Source of the DNA: Cloacimonetes bacterium UBA5284
Lineage (GTDB): Bacteria > Cloacimonadota > Cloacimonadia > Cloacimonadales > Cloacimonadaceae
Direction of reading: 5' to 3'
NCBI GenBank assembly: GCA_002410505.1
Contig: DHSO01000040.1
Span: 6,849 to 70,848, forward strand
DNA: 64,000 nucleotides
The notes below the pieces were generated by a model. It made no database searches. It saw only the letters and a list, made by a program, of their open reading frames with translations, and had not been told where the DNA came from. Shown piece after piece: positions 54,401-62,321 of this stretch. The position numbers were made by a program, and so were the translations under genes. How positions within the stretch are numbered: position 1 is the stretch's first letter; each line of letters starts with the position of its first letter.

Positions 54401-54697
54401 GAGATTGAGGATATAAGCATCGACACGGTCGAACGCTACCAGGGCTCCGAACGCGACAGCATAATTCTGTGTTTTCCCCTCAGCAACAGCATGGGTATGC
54501 GCAGCTTGCAATCCCTGAGCGCGGATGGCAAAGTGGATCGCAAACTAAACGTAGCTCTTTCGCGTGCGAAGGACCGTTTGATTGTGATTGCCAATAGCAC
54601 GCTGTGCAAAGCCTCGGTTCATTTTGCCAAATTGTATGAAAACATCCGCCTCAACGGCAGGATAATGGATATTAAAGAATTTATAGACAAGGAGTAA
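51491..54697 (+). CDS. Dna2-like nuclease-helicase (PD-(D/E)XK plus superfamily I helicase)
   Basis: The 1068-residue protein has three parts. An N-terminal helical segment (about 1-115) resembles a DUF4145-like domain (LRILCNKAAHEEL). A Cas4/Dna2-type nuclease (about 325-400) shows QGRLDLLF, then EL-K in IVELKSGKA, and the QLYQVVAY motif. A helicase of Upf1/Dna2 type covers about 640-1045: QGPPGTGKTSGLIGN at about 676, DEIIVDEASQIL near 790, GDQNQLPAIS, ERYQGSERDSII near 980, and NVALSRAKDRLIVIAN. The four cysteines of Fe-S nucleases of this group are not evident. It may process DNA flaps or breaks. It is coupled to ftsY, and a DUF3467 gene follows after 3 nt. Confidence 0.86.
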   Translation: MIDKDKALELAERLLKILSPEGGDSALLVFQRKLLEHIYKELLADVPLVFNGLFARMQYFHDNNDIPAELVRRLNTLRILCNKAAHEELSDIPAGAVSAGAKSIYELLRCVCPDLSYPPLEDVVKDAPELPRQSHSKKHSFHCVLKSWQYYMSGGRISGLEINAINEDDEEVSILLRDDNKNAGKARFSALSPSLWPYANLHCLQLSEVAGKANFYVDNPRTIIVLEPDFLIDASSIAECMDNNGSFPELYVLNRLFGEPSSERMLLGRMVNSIFDELIHHPDLDYLSLFKRGLAQMPIPMVALGQSCAMDIYREIESGHLEAVKAFCADVPDEDLLLEPSFLCPTYGLQGRLDLLFKKNDKYSIVELKSGKAHPNDVWPSQLYQVVAYNMIIRSAYGSGRLGSSSIFYSACADKPLRNVANMPLLEQNLLHCRNRIVGIMRLLSEEPRRFFDWLEKQDEKPYSVFSAETLQRFKRLKNGIRDFENEWFCEQVKRVIREIWYVKTGAAKSETQYGHNALWRQTPAEKNGKIIGKLAIEDYDQRDIKLSFREEPGISDFRQGDIVVLYEEHKQVDKQEIIRGVITNLDKDNLCLRIRGGIKRRFNPESSWALEHDVLESFLYGPLSALTTFLESDTAKRELLLGIREPQVDAAESSEDEKESVLARMKAARELFIVQGPPGTGKTSGLIGNYIERFYKESDKTMMVLSFTNRAVDEICLCLQKRDVAFIRTGNSQHIEDDLLENLIKDKRYQEIDCLLRENRIFIATVQSANAWFRDLTRLTGIDEIIVDEASQILESSILGLLTMAPKTILIGDQNQLPAISAQGALDYHFESETLQDLEYGSINQSLMERLFRLYVKKDWQTHLEMLTIHYRMHFKIAELLSHYYDNRLKPALKKQYLPLEQGLLPAEIDTRLLWLECPPSPHDYYDPLQAQAIVKLVSLYREAGLVNDPQTDLGIVAPFRVMIHALREEIEDISIDTVERYQGSERDSIILCFPLSNSMGMRSLQSLSADGKVDRKLNVALSRAKDRLIVIANSTLCKASVHFAKLYENIRLNGRIMDIKEFIDKE

Positions 54698-54700
54698 GAC

Positions 54701-55012
54701 ATGTCAAATCCAAATCAAAATCCCCCCCAAAAACAACTGAACATTAAGTTGGACGAAAAAGTAGGTGAAGGCACATACGCAAACTTCTTCATGATCACAA
54801 ATTCTCCCTCGGAATTCATTATGGATTGTGGAAGGATTTTGCCCGGGTTGCCGGACGCCCGCATCTATTCAAGAGTAGTAATGACTCCCATGCATGCCAA
54901 GCAGTTGCTGCAACTTCTGGAAAAGAATATCAACAGTTTTGAAAAGCAATTTGGTGAGATCAAGGTTCAAGGTCAGGGCGAAAACAAGGCGGTTGGCTTT
55001 AAAACTACCTGA
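54701..55012 (+). CDS. DUF3467 protein
   Basis: A 103-residue protein with AAGGAG upstream. It matches the DUF3467 pattern: KLDEKVGEGTYANFFMITNS, FIMDCGRILPGLPDARIYSR, then VVMTPMHAKQLLQLLEKNI. The family is small, cytoplasmic and of unknown function. It follows the Dna2-like gene by 3 nt, so co-expression is likely. A weak terminator-like hairpin lies at 55199-55219. Confidence 0.85.
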   Translation: MSNPNQNPPQKQLNIKLDEKVGEGTYANFFMITNSPSEFIMDCGRILPGLPDARIYSRVVMTPMHAKQLLQLLEKNINSFEKQFGEIKVQGQGENKAVGFKTT

Positions 55013-55323
55013 AATTAATGACAAATGCCGGATAATCCCATATTGGGAAGCAGTGCCGCCCCGCATTATGACCTGATACAGAGCTTCGGACCGGGCTAAG
55101 CGCATATGTCCACTACATATAGCCATTAGCCTCTAATGCCTTGCTGAACGGGGTATTGCCAAGCAGGTATCGACTTGCTGCGGCGTAATTCGGCTACGGC
55201 CGACAAATCGGCTGTTTTTGTTGATAGCTGAAAAAAAAGCACTTGACGGATAGTGCCTGATCAGACTTGTGGTTCAGATACTATAAAATAGAAAGAAAAA
55301 ACTAAATAAGGGAGCAAAAGCCA
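55013..55323. other. Gene-free region upstream of secD
   Basis: The 311 bp contain no convincing gene. A hairpin GCCGA/TCGGC with a T-run lies at 55199-55219. A -35-like TTGACG at 55243-55248 and a TATAAA at 55282-55287 are 33 nt apart, so they do not make one promoter. An AAGGGAG ribosome site precedes secD. The GC-rich left part (55030-55110) has imperfect symmetry, but I recognise no RNA family. Confidence 0.5.
55199..55219 (+). terminator. Weak terminator-like hairpin
   Basis: A 5-bp stem GCCGA/TCGGC around CAAA is followed by TGTTTTTG. The stem is short, so termination would be inefficient. It is placed between the DUF3467 gene and secD. Confidence 0.4.
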
Positions 55324-56910
55324 ATGAAGAAATTTTCCTGGCGCGGTCTTTCAATAATCATATTCATATGCGTAACAGCATTTTATCTGGCTCCTTTGGC
55401 GATCCCGAATCTGCCGGAGTGGTGGGCGAAAAACAAGCTGAAACTCGGGCTGGATCTAAAAGGCGGTATGCAGATATTGCTGGAAGTGGACACTTCCGCC
55501 CTATCTACAGCCGATGCGCGTGGCGCGGTGGATCAGAACATCAAGATCATCCGCGAACGTATCGATCAATTTGGAGTTGCTGAGCCATCCATTCAAAAAC
55601 TCGGTGAAAACCGGATTATGGTGCAGCTGCCCGGAGTCAGCGACTTTGAAGCGGCAGAGAATCTGATTAAGCAAACTGCCATGCTGGAGTTCAAAGTGGT
55701 AGCTCAGCCCGATGAAGCCAAACGTGTTTTGGACCAAATCGACAGCAATATCACAGCTAATCTGGAGAATTTTCCCGCTTTAGCAGAACTGGATAAACAG
55801 GACAAAGAGATAATGGCGGATAGCGATTCTCTGGGCCTTGATGAAACACAAAGCGGTGTATTCAGCAGTCTGGTACGCCCGGGTGAGATGGATTATGAAG
55901 TGCAGTATGACAGCGTTCGACTGATGCAGGAACTGCTGGCGGATTCGTTATTCCACCAAATGGTTCCCGCCGGCTGGCAGATCTCATTGGAAAAGGCTGA
56001 TGCCACCAATATCAGAGCAGATAGAATACTGCATGTGCTTTCCAGTGCAGTTGAGCTTTCAGGGGCAGATTTGGCAAGAGCGAAAATGGAATATGGCTCA
56101 TCCACATCCACTGATCCCCGTACAGCGAACAAACCCTATGTCTCCATTGAAATGAAACGCGAAGGTGCCAGAAAGTTTGAGCGTGTAACTACCGACAATA
56201 TCGGCAAACGTCTGGCAATTGTTCTGGACAATGTTGTGTATTCTGCGCCAAATATCCAAGAACGTATCGCCGGGGGCAGAGCTCAGATCACCGGAAGATT
56301 CACTTCATCGGAAGCCAACGAACTGGCTATTGTGTTGAACACCGGTAATTTGATAGCTCCCATTACACCCGCTTCCACCTCGATAATAGGTGCTACTTTG
56401 GGTTCAGACAGCATTAAAAGCGGATCCATGGCCGGAATCATCGGTTTGGCGGGCGTTATGTTGTTTATGCTGGTTTATTACAAGGTCGGCGGCCTGCTGA
56501 CAGACTTTACTCTGGTCTTCAATGTTGGTTTTATTCTGGCTATGCTGACCGCTTTTGGCGGAACTCTTACGCTTCCCGGAATCGCCGGCATGATCCTGAC
56601 CATCGGCATGGCAGTTGATGCCAACGTGCTGGTATTTGAACGTATCCGCGAAGAACTGGATACGGGTAAGACAGCACGTTCCGCCGTTGACGCCGGCTAC
56701 AATCGCGCTGCAGTTACAGTGTGGGATGCCAATATCACCACTCTGATCGCTGCTGCTGTATTGTATCAATTTGGCTCCGGTCCTATTCGCGGTTTTGCCA
56801 TCACTCTTGCTATCGGTATCATAGGTTCGATGTTCTGCGCGCTGGTATTTGTGCGCTCGCTTTTCGATACCTTTGTCCTTACCGGAACCAAAAAAACATT
56901 GAGCATCTAA
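55324..56910 (+). CDS. secD: Protein translocase subunit SecD
   Basis: SecD with SecF uses proton motive force to help proteins leave the Sec channel. The 528-residue protein has an N-terminal membrane helix, the LGLDLKGGMQILLEVD motif (about 42-57), the P1 domain containing GVAEPSIQKLGENRIMVQLPGV, and the C-terminal five-helix bundle. Landmarks there are the GRFTSSEANELAIVLNTGNL block, IGMAVDANVLVFERIREEL and a closing FALTLA-like stretch. secF follows after 10 nt, so they form one operon. Confidence 0.97.
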   Translation: MKKFSWRGLSIIIFICVTAFYLAPLAIPNLPEWWAKNKLKLGLDLKGGMQILLEVDTSALSTADARGAVDQNIKIIRERIDQFGVAEPSIQKLGENRIMVQLPGVSDFEAAENLIKQTAMLEFKVVAQPDEAKRVLDQIDSNITANLENFPALAELDKQDKEIMADSDSLGLDETQSGVFSSLVRPGEMDYEVQYDSVRLMQELLADSLFHQMVPAGWQISLEKADATNIRADRILHVLSSAVELSGADLARAKMEYGSSTSTDPRTANKPYVSIEMKREGARKFERVTTDNIGKRLAIVLDNVVYSAPNIQERIAGGRAQITGRFTSSEANELAIVLNTGNLIAPITPASTSIIGATLGSDSIKSGSMAGIIGLAGVMLFMLVYYKVGGLLTDFTLVFNVGFILAMLTAFGGTLTLPGIAGMILTIGMAVDANVLVFERIREELDTGKTARSAVDAGYNRAAVTVWDANITTLIAAAVLYQFGSGPIRGFAITLAIGIIGSMFCALVFVRSLFDTFVLTGTKKTLSI

Positions 56911-56920
56911 GGAGAGAACG

Positions 56921-57901
56921 ATGAGATTATTTAAAAACACAAACATACCCTTCGTAGGGATGCGCAAAATCACCTACACAATCTCCATTATCCTCATCCT
57001 TGCTTCGCTCGTAGGTCTTGTAGTGCGGGGTCTGAATTGGAGCATTGACTTCAGCAGCGGAGTGGCAGCGAAAGTGGTCCTGAAAGCTGTCGATAGCGCT
57101 GTAGAACCGGTAAGTATTGATGAACTGCGCAATGTCTTGAAAGTAAACGGATATCCCGAAGCTGAGATACAGCATGTGGGCGATGTGTCTGCCGGGACAT
57201 TCATGATCAAGATCAAAAGCCGGGCTACCGAAGATGCAATATCCAACCACACCAGGATTCAGATTATGCAAATCATCAGTGAGAACTTTCCTCAGCATGT
57301 TGCGGGCCGTGATATCAATCGCGATGTGATCGAAGAAATATACGAAGTGGGACCCAAAGCTGGCGGAGAATTGCGCACCAATTCACTGTTGGCAGTGGGC
57401 ATCGCGCTGGTGTTGATGATCATCTATATCTGGTTCCGTTTTGAGCTGATCTTTGGTGTGATGGCGATTGTAGCATTGGCACATGATGTACTGATCATTA
57501 TTGGTGTATTTGCACTTACAGGTAAAGAGATTACCATCCAGATCATTGCAGCATTGCTTACAATTGTGGGTTATAGTATCAACGACACTATCGTGATCTT
57601 CGACCGCATACGCGAGGAACTGAAGATTCGCCGTAAGGAACCCTTGGAACAAGTGATAAACTTATCTTTGAACGAGACTCTTTCCCGTACGGTTATAACC
57701 TCCGGAACCACTTTTATTACTACGCTGTCGCTATACCTCTTTGGTGGACAGGTGCTCAATGACTTTGCTATGGCGATGTGCCTCGGCGTGATCATCGGCA
57801 CCTATTCCTCAATATGCATCGCCAGCAATCTGGTAGGGGATGTCACCAAAGCAACACACAAAGAAAAACAAACCGCTCAGCACCTGAATAAAAGAAGATA
57901 A
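56921..57901 (+). CDS. secF: Protein translocase subunit SecF
   Basis: The 326-residue partner of SecD has the N-terminal helix, GLNWSIDFSSGVAAKVVLKA (the FxGG-like block in diverged form), EEIYEVGPKAGGELRTNSLL, and AHDVLIIIGVFALTGKEI. It then has YSINDTIVIFDRIREELK, the helix 4-5 signature, and SLNETLSRTVITSGTTFIT. AGGAGAG precedes the ATG. A strong terminator (57929-57954) closes the operon. Confidence 0.97.
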   Translation: MRLFKNTNIPFVGMRKITYTISIILILASLVGLVVRGLNWSIDFSSGVAAKVVLKAVDSAVEPVSIDELRNVLKVNGYPEAEIQHVGDVSAGTFMIKIKSRATEDAISNHTRIQIMQIISENFPQHVAGRDINRDVIEEIYEVGPKAGGELRTNSLLAVGIALVLMIIYIWFRFELIFGVMAIVALAHDVLIIIGVFALTGKEITIQIIAALLTIVGYSINDTIVIFDRIREELKIRRKEPLEQVINLSLNETLSRTVITSGTTFITTLSLYLFGGQVLNDFAMAMCLGVIIGTYSSICIASNLVGDVTKATHKEKQTAQHLNKRR

Positions 57902-57928
57902 GAGCTATACACGCCATATATACATCTG

Positions 57929-57954
57929 ACCCGGGATACTCTCCCGGGTTTTTG
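57929..57954 (+). terminator. Rho-independent terminator of secDF
   Basis: A 7-bp stem ACCCGGG/CCCGGGT with a 7-nt loop is followed by a run of T. It lies 28 nt after the secF stop and just before the next promoter. Confidence 0.9.
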
Positions 57955-57955
57955 A

Positions 57956-57985
57956 TTGACAGAATCAGCAATGTTCGGCTATAAG
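57956..57985 (+). promoter_or_regulatory. Promoter of the M28 peptidase gene
   Basis: TTGACA at 57956-57961 and TATAAG at 57980-57985 are 18 nt apart. The predicted start is near 57992, and AGGGAGTA precedes the ATG at 58017. A very good match. Confidence 0.75.
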
Positions 57986-58016
57986 ATCTCAGAGCAAATC
58001 ATAAGGGAGTAATATC

Positions 58017-59261
58017 ATGCAATCTTACGATATCCTGAAGGAACTCGATTTTGAGCGGTTGGCCGGGAGTGGCGGAGAGCTGAAAGCGATTGAGATAATT
58101 ACTGGTCATTTGAAGGCTTTTGGCCTCAATCCCCTGCTTGAGGAATTTACTCTGAAAAGCTTTGACGCGGGGGAGGCAGAGATCGTTTGCGGCGGCAAAA
58201 AATGGGAAGCCTTTCCCCTGGGTCTCTGCAGTGATACTCAAATCTACGGCGAATTGGTGTATTTGGAAAACCTGGATGTCTTGATGCACAAACTGGGTGC
58301 TTACGAAGGTAAGATTGTGTTGTATTTCCACAGCAGTAAACTGATCTCAGAACTTGTGGAAAACTCAGGCATTAAAGCTCTAATCGGCATCTCTGCGCCA
58401 AATAAGAATGCTTCTGCGCGTTCCTATCGCCAAAACGCGCCAGAGCTATTGCCCCAAGTAATGGTTCGCTATGATCAGGCTGAAGAATTGATGCAATATC
58501 TAGGGCAGGAAATCAGCTTCAAGATCGATCAAAACCTAGAAGAGCGCATCGCCCACAACATAGTAGTGGACATTCCGGGCAGTGGCATAGATAGGCATCT
58601 TACCCTTTTGGGAGGACATTATGACAGCGTGGCCAGAAGTCATGGATCTTGCGATAACGCAGCCGGCTCCATCTGTTTGCTAAAGGCAGCCGAATTCTTT
58701 TCCCGGCATAGGCCAAAGCGGGATCTGCGTATAGTGTGGTTTTCCGGAGAGGAACTTGGTTTGCTGGGCAGCACGGCATACATGGAGGCTCATAAAGACG
58801 AACTAATCAACCGCTTACGTTTGATAATCAATATAGATCTGGCCGGGGATCCCATTGGACGCAATGTGCTGATGGTATTGGGCAGCAAAGAGTTGATGGG
58901 TTACGCGGGTGGTTGTTTGCGCGAAGAAGGCATCTATTTCCAAGAACACCTGAATATTTACAGTAGCGATTGTATGCCTTTTGCTGCGTATGAGATTCCC
59001 TCGATAAACATCGCCAGAATGGGTGGCAAAGCCTTGTATCACATTCATACTGAGGACGACCGGGCTCAGTATTGCAATCAAGCAGGTATAGATGTGGTGG
59101 CAAACGCGGGCATAACACTGCTATCGCGCGTGTTGAACGCGGAAATTTATCCGGTGAACAAAGAGATTGACGACAGCCTGCGAGACAAGATCGAGAAATA
59201 CTTGTATAACAGTAGATTGCAAAAGCCAGAATTACATTGGCGAGAATCATATCGGAAATGA
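58017..59261 (+). CDS. M28-family zinc aminopeptidase/carboxypeptidase-like
   Basis: The 414-residue protein has the M28 fold with co-catalytic zinc ligands: His in GGHYDSVA, Asp in CDNAAGS, Glu-Glu in SGEELGLLGS, Asp in INIDLAGDP, and His in HIHTEDD. There is no signal peptide, so it is probably cytoplasmic. The N-terminal 190 residues include a PA-like inserted region. Such enzymes trim amino acids from peptides or modified amino acids. The exact substrate is unknown. Confidence 0.88.
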   Translation: MQSYDILKELDFERLAGSGGELKAIEIITGHLKAFGLNPLLEEFTLKSFDAGEAEIVCGGKKWEAFPLGLCSDTQIYGELVYLENLDVLMHKLGAYEGKIVLYFHSSKLISELVENSGIKALIGISAPNKNASARSYRQNAPELLPQVMVRYDQAEELMQYLGQEISFKIDQNLEERIAHNIVVDIPGSGIDRHLTLLGGHYDSVARSHGSCDNAAGSICLLKAAEFFSRHRPKRDLRIVWFSGEELGLLGSTAYMEAHKDELINRLRLIINIDLAGDPIGRNVLMVLGSKELMGYAGGCLREEGIYFQEHLNIYSSDCMPFAAYEIPSINIARMGGKALYHIHTEDDRAQYCNQAGIDVVANAGITLLSRVLNAEIYPVNKEIDDSLRDKIEKYLYNSRLQKPELHWRESYRK

Positions 59262-59305
59262 AACAAGCCAGCTTTGATCCATGTAAGGCTCGCGATCGGA
59301 AATGC

Positions 59306-59332
59306 TTGACATTAAAGGCCGGCCAGTATTTT
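59306..59332 (+). promoter_or_regulatory. Possible promoter of the lptD-gmhB-trmH-xdhC run
   Basis: TTGACA at 59306-59311 and TATTTT at 59327-59332 are 15 nt apart, slightly short. It lies 12 nt before the lptD ATG, which has no clear ribosome site, so initiation may be near leaderless. Confidence 0.42.
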
Positions 59333-59344
59333 GAGTTAGCATAG

Positions 59345-61747
59345 ATGATGTTAGTAAAAATCCTTGTTATTTGCCTCGTGATGGCTTTTGGTCCACTTGC
59401 TGCCCAAAACGGCAAGGATGAGGCTGTGCCCAAAACTGCAGAAATGGATTTCTACGCATTTGCGGATAGTCTGGAAGATCAAAGCTTGGAGACCGAAAAT
59501 GTAGTAGATTCCTTGTTCTATGCGGCAGATAGCATCAGGGCTTATTATGAGGAAGAGCAAATCTGGTTATACGGCAATACATCTATAAACTATGGCACAT
59601 CCCACATCATGGCGGATTCTTTGTATCTGGACTTGAAGAATGAACTGGCACTATCTTATGGCAGAACCAGCATGCAGGACGGTGATCAGCTTTTGATAGG
59701 CGATAATGTGCGTTACGACGTGCGTAGTCAGACAGGTCTCTTACTTCATGGCAGCAGTTACATCGAAAATGGCTATTACCGGGGAGATGAGATCCGCAAG
59801 ATCGGTTCCAGTACATACGATATAGACGGTGGTAGCTTCACTACTTGTGATCTGGAAGAGCCCAGCTATTGGTTTTGGGCACAGAAAATGCGCATTTACC
59901 AACGAGATAAGGTGGTAGGAAAGCACGTGTTTGCCTATGTGAACCACCTTCCGATATTCTACTTTCCTTTTGTAACCATGAGCATAAAACGGGGCAGGCA
60001 TCCGGGCTTCCTGATCCCCGAACCCGGCTATAACAACGTTGACGGCAAATACATCCGCGATCTGGCTTATTACTATCCATACAAGGATTTTGCGGATTTT
60101 ATCGTAGGACTGGATCTCATGGAGAAAACCGGCTGGAAGAGTTATCTATCCACTGTGTATCAGAAACGCTATGAGTATACAGGTTCTTTTAGAGCAGATT
60201 TTCAAAAGAATACATATGGAGATGCCACTCAAAACGATTGGGCCCTTCGGGCAGGACATCATCACGATTTGCCGGAGAAGTCTTCTCTGGATGTGTCCCT
60301 GGATTTCATCAGCAACAAAAGAATCTGGGAAAGCAGCAACTCCGTGGATGAATCCCTGGCACAAAGGCTATCTTCCAGCATCGCGTATCGTAAGCCGATA
60401 GGATCTACCTATTTCAATGCAGGTGCGCTCTACAACCAGGATCTAATCAACGATACCGCAAGCCTCAGTCTGCCTTCGGTAAGCTGGAGTGTATCGACCA
60501 GACCATTGTATGAGCTTTTGAAGCTGAAAAACGATGCCTGGTATTCCAACCTGTCTTATCATTACAATTTTAGACTGGATCATAGTGGACAGATAATGGA
60601 TCCGGATCCCGCATTGCAGGATTACATCTGGGCAAACACTATTGATCCCGAAAACGAGGATCGGTATCTGGTGGAGCATCATGCCGGTATGAAACACTCT
60701 GTAGGGCTATCCAACAGTTTCAACTACCGGGGCTGGTTGAATTTACGCCAAAGCGTAGATTACGCTGAAGGCTGGTTCGATAGAGACAAGAACGATAAGA
60801 AATGGGTGCGCGGAAACGACTATTCGGCGTCTTTGAACGGCAGTTTTAATGTCTATGGTCTCAGCACATATCAAAACCTGCCGGTATCTGCGATTCGGCA
60901 CGTACTTACTCCATCCGTAGGACTCAGTTTTGTTCCCGATCACTCCGAAAACGATATCTATTACAGCTTCGGCGGTATTTCTTTGAGGCGAGGCACGAAA
61001 CAGGCAAATCTCAGTTTTGCTCTAGGTCAGAAATGGCAGTTCAAGTTTGGCAGGGGTAAATTGGAGAAAAAAGTAAATGATCTCTTTTCTTGGGATTCCA
61101 GAATTGCCGCAAACCTGTATAAGGAAGATAAGAAATTCGGAGACATCAGTCACAGTTTCACTTTCAGACCGGGGTCATTTGCTCTGGGCTCCATCACAAA
61201 TGATCAATTCAGCTTAGGAAACTTAAGGATATCTTATAACAGTCGCCTGAGCATGACACAGAGTACATATGAGATTGGCAAGGACGGACTTGCTCTAAGA
61301 AACCAGTATCTCTCTCAAGGCATATCATTAAGCGGAAATGCTCCATATGCAGATTATTTTCCCGCAGCAAAGAACCGCAGTTTCGATTCTTTCGGCGAGA
61401 AAGCTGAGGATGCTCAAGCGTCTGTAAAAGCCGAAAGCTGGAGCTTGGACATCAGCCACGACCTTAGCGCAGACAAGAATTTGTTTGATAGCAAGAATCA
61501 GAATTTGCGCATGAACGCCGCTTTTAACCTCACAAAGAATTATGACTTGAGCTATAGCAACTACTATAATGTGAAAGACAACAAGCTCATCTCTCAAAGC
61601 ATCCGACTTACCAGGGATCTACACTGCTGGAAGCTGGATCTGTCCTTTAACAAACGCAATGAATACTGGGATTACCGGATTGTATTCTTCAACACACAAT
61701 TCCCGGATGCCCTGAAGTTTCAGACTCGTGATAGCAAGAGATATTAG
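59345..61747 (+). CDS. lptD: LPS-assembly protein LptD-like
   Basis: LptD inserts lipopolysaccharide into the outer membrane. The 800-residue protein has a signal peptide (MMLVKILVICLVMAFGPLAA), an OstA/LptA-like beta-jellyroll (about 75-180, with YGNTSINYGTSHIMADSLYL and GDNVRYDVRSQTGLLLHG), and then the LptD barrel domain. It carries SSTYDIDGGSFTTCDLEEPS, HLPIFYFPFVTMSIKRGR, GFLIPEPGYNN and barrel strands to the C-terminus. GmhB overlaps by 20 nt, a functional match with LPS heptose synthesis. Confidence 0.88.
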   Translation: MMLVKILVICLVMAFGPLAAQNGKDEAVPKTAEMDFYAFADSLEDQSLETENVVDSLFYAADSIRAYYEEEQIWLYGNTSINYGTSHIMADSLYLDLKNELALSYGRTSMQDGDQLLIGDNVRYDVRSQTGLLLHGSSYIENGYYRGDEIRKIGSSTYDIDGGSFTTCDLEEPSYWFWAQKMRIYQRDKVVGKHVFAYVNHLPIFYFPFVTMSIKRGRHPGFLIPEPGYNNVDGKYIRDLAYYYPYKDFADFIVGLDLMEKTGWKSYLSTVYQKRYEYTGSFRADFQKNTYGDATQNDWALRAGHHHDLPEKSSLDVSLDFISNKRIWESSNSVDESLAQRLSSSIAYRKPIGSTYFNAGALYNQDLINDTASLSLPSVSWSVSTRPLYELLKLKNDAWYSNLSYHYNFRLDHSGQIMDPDPALQDYIWANTIDPENEDRYLVEHHAGMKHSVGLSNSFNYRGWLNLRQSVDYAEGWFDRDKNDKKWVRGNDYSASLNGSFNVYGLSTYQNLPVSAIRHVLTPSVGLSFVPDHSENDIYYSFGGISLRRGTKQANLSFALGQKWQFKFGRGKLEKKVNDLFSWDSRIAANLYKEDKKFGDISHSFTFRPGSFALGSITNDQFSLGNLRISYNSRLSMTQSTYEIGKDGLALRNQYLSQGISLSGNAPYADYFPAAKNRSFDSFGEKAEDAQASVKAESWSLDISHDLSADKNLFDSKNQNLRMNAAFNLTKNYDLSYSNYYNVKDNKLISQSIRLTRDLHCWKLDLSFNKRNEYWDYRIVFFNTQFPDALKFQTRDSKRY

Positions 61748-62321
61748 ACGCGCTGTTTTCTTGGATCGGGATGGCACCATCAGTCCCGACAAATTTGGCT
61801 ACATCAAAGATCCCGCCGGATATCACTTATATCCGGAAAGCCCAAAAGCCTTAAAGATGCTGCAAGATATGGGCTTTCTAATTTTTATCGTGACAAATCA
61901 GAGTGGGATTGCCCGAGGTTATTTGAATCTCACACAACTGGCAGCAGTGCATCAAAAGATGCTGGATCTTTTGGCTGATGGCGGAGTCAGGCCCGATGGA
62001 TTATACTTTTCGCCCTATCACAAAGAAGGAATAGTGGAGCCCTTCAATGTGCATCACGAGGATCGTAAACCCGGAATCGGCATGTTTCGCCGAGCCCGAC
62101 GGGAGCATCCCTTTATTACCGAGCATTCATTTATGATAGGTGATCGTTTTACCGACATCGGTTTTGCCAGAAACGCCGGGATGAAGAGTATCTTGCTGCT
62201 AAGCGGTAATGGACAGGAGGAGTTCGATAAAATGCTTTCCGATTGCGCCGGTCCCCGCCCTGATTTTATCTGTGAAAACATCCTCTGCGCGGCAGAGATG
62301 ATTCAACGTTACTACCCATGA
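61728..62321 (+). CDS. gmhB: D,D-heptose 1,7-bisphosphate phosphatase-like HAD protein
   Basis: The GTG-started 197-residue HAD phosphatase has AVFLDRDGTI (nucleophile Asp), FIVTNQSGIARGYL, RKPGIGM and MIGDRFTDIGFARNAGM, the GmhB pattern in LPS heptose synthesis. The zinc ligands of GmhB (C-P-H and C-D-C) are changed: SPYH and HHED precede the RKP motif, leaving His, His and Asp that might still bind metal. It overlaps lptD and the TrmH-like gene, supporting an envelope role. A histidinol-phosphate phosphatase role is less likely. Confidence 0.8.
   Translation: MIARDIRRAVFLDRDGTISPDKFGYIKDPAGYHLYPESPKALKMLQDMGFLIFIVTNQSGIARGYLNLTQLAAVHQKMLDLLADGGVRPDGLYFSPYHKEGIVEPFNVHHEDRKPGIGMFRRARREHPFITEHSFMIGDRFTDIGFARNAGMKSILLLSGNGQEEFDKMLSDCAGPRPDFICENILCAAEMIQRYYP

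Noticed and set aside
55243..55287. TTGACG plus TATAAA as the secD promoter
   Set aside because: They are 33 nt apart, too far to work as one promoter. Each may belong to separate weak promoters.
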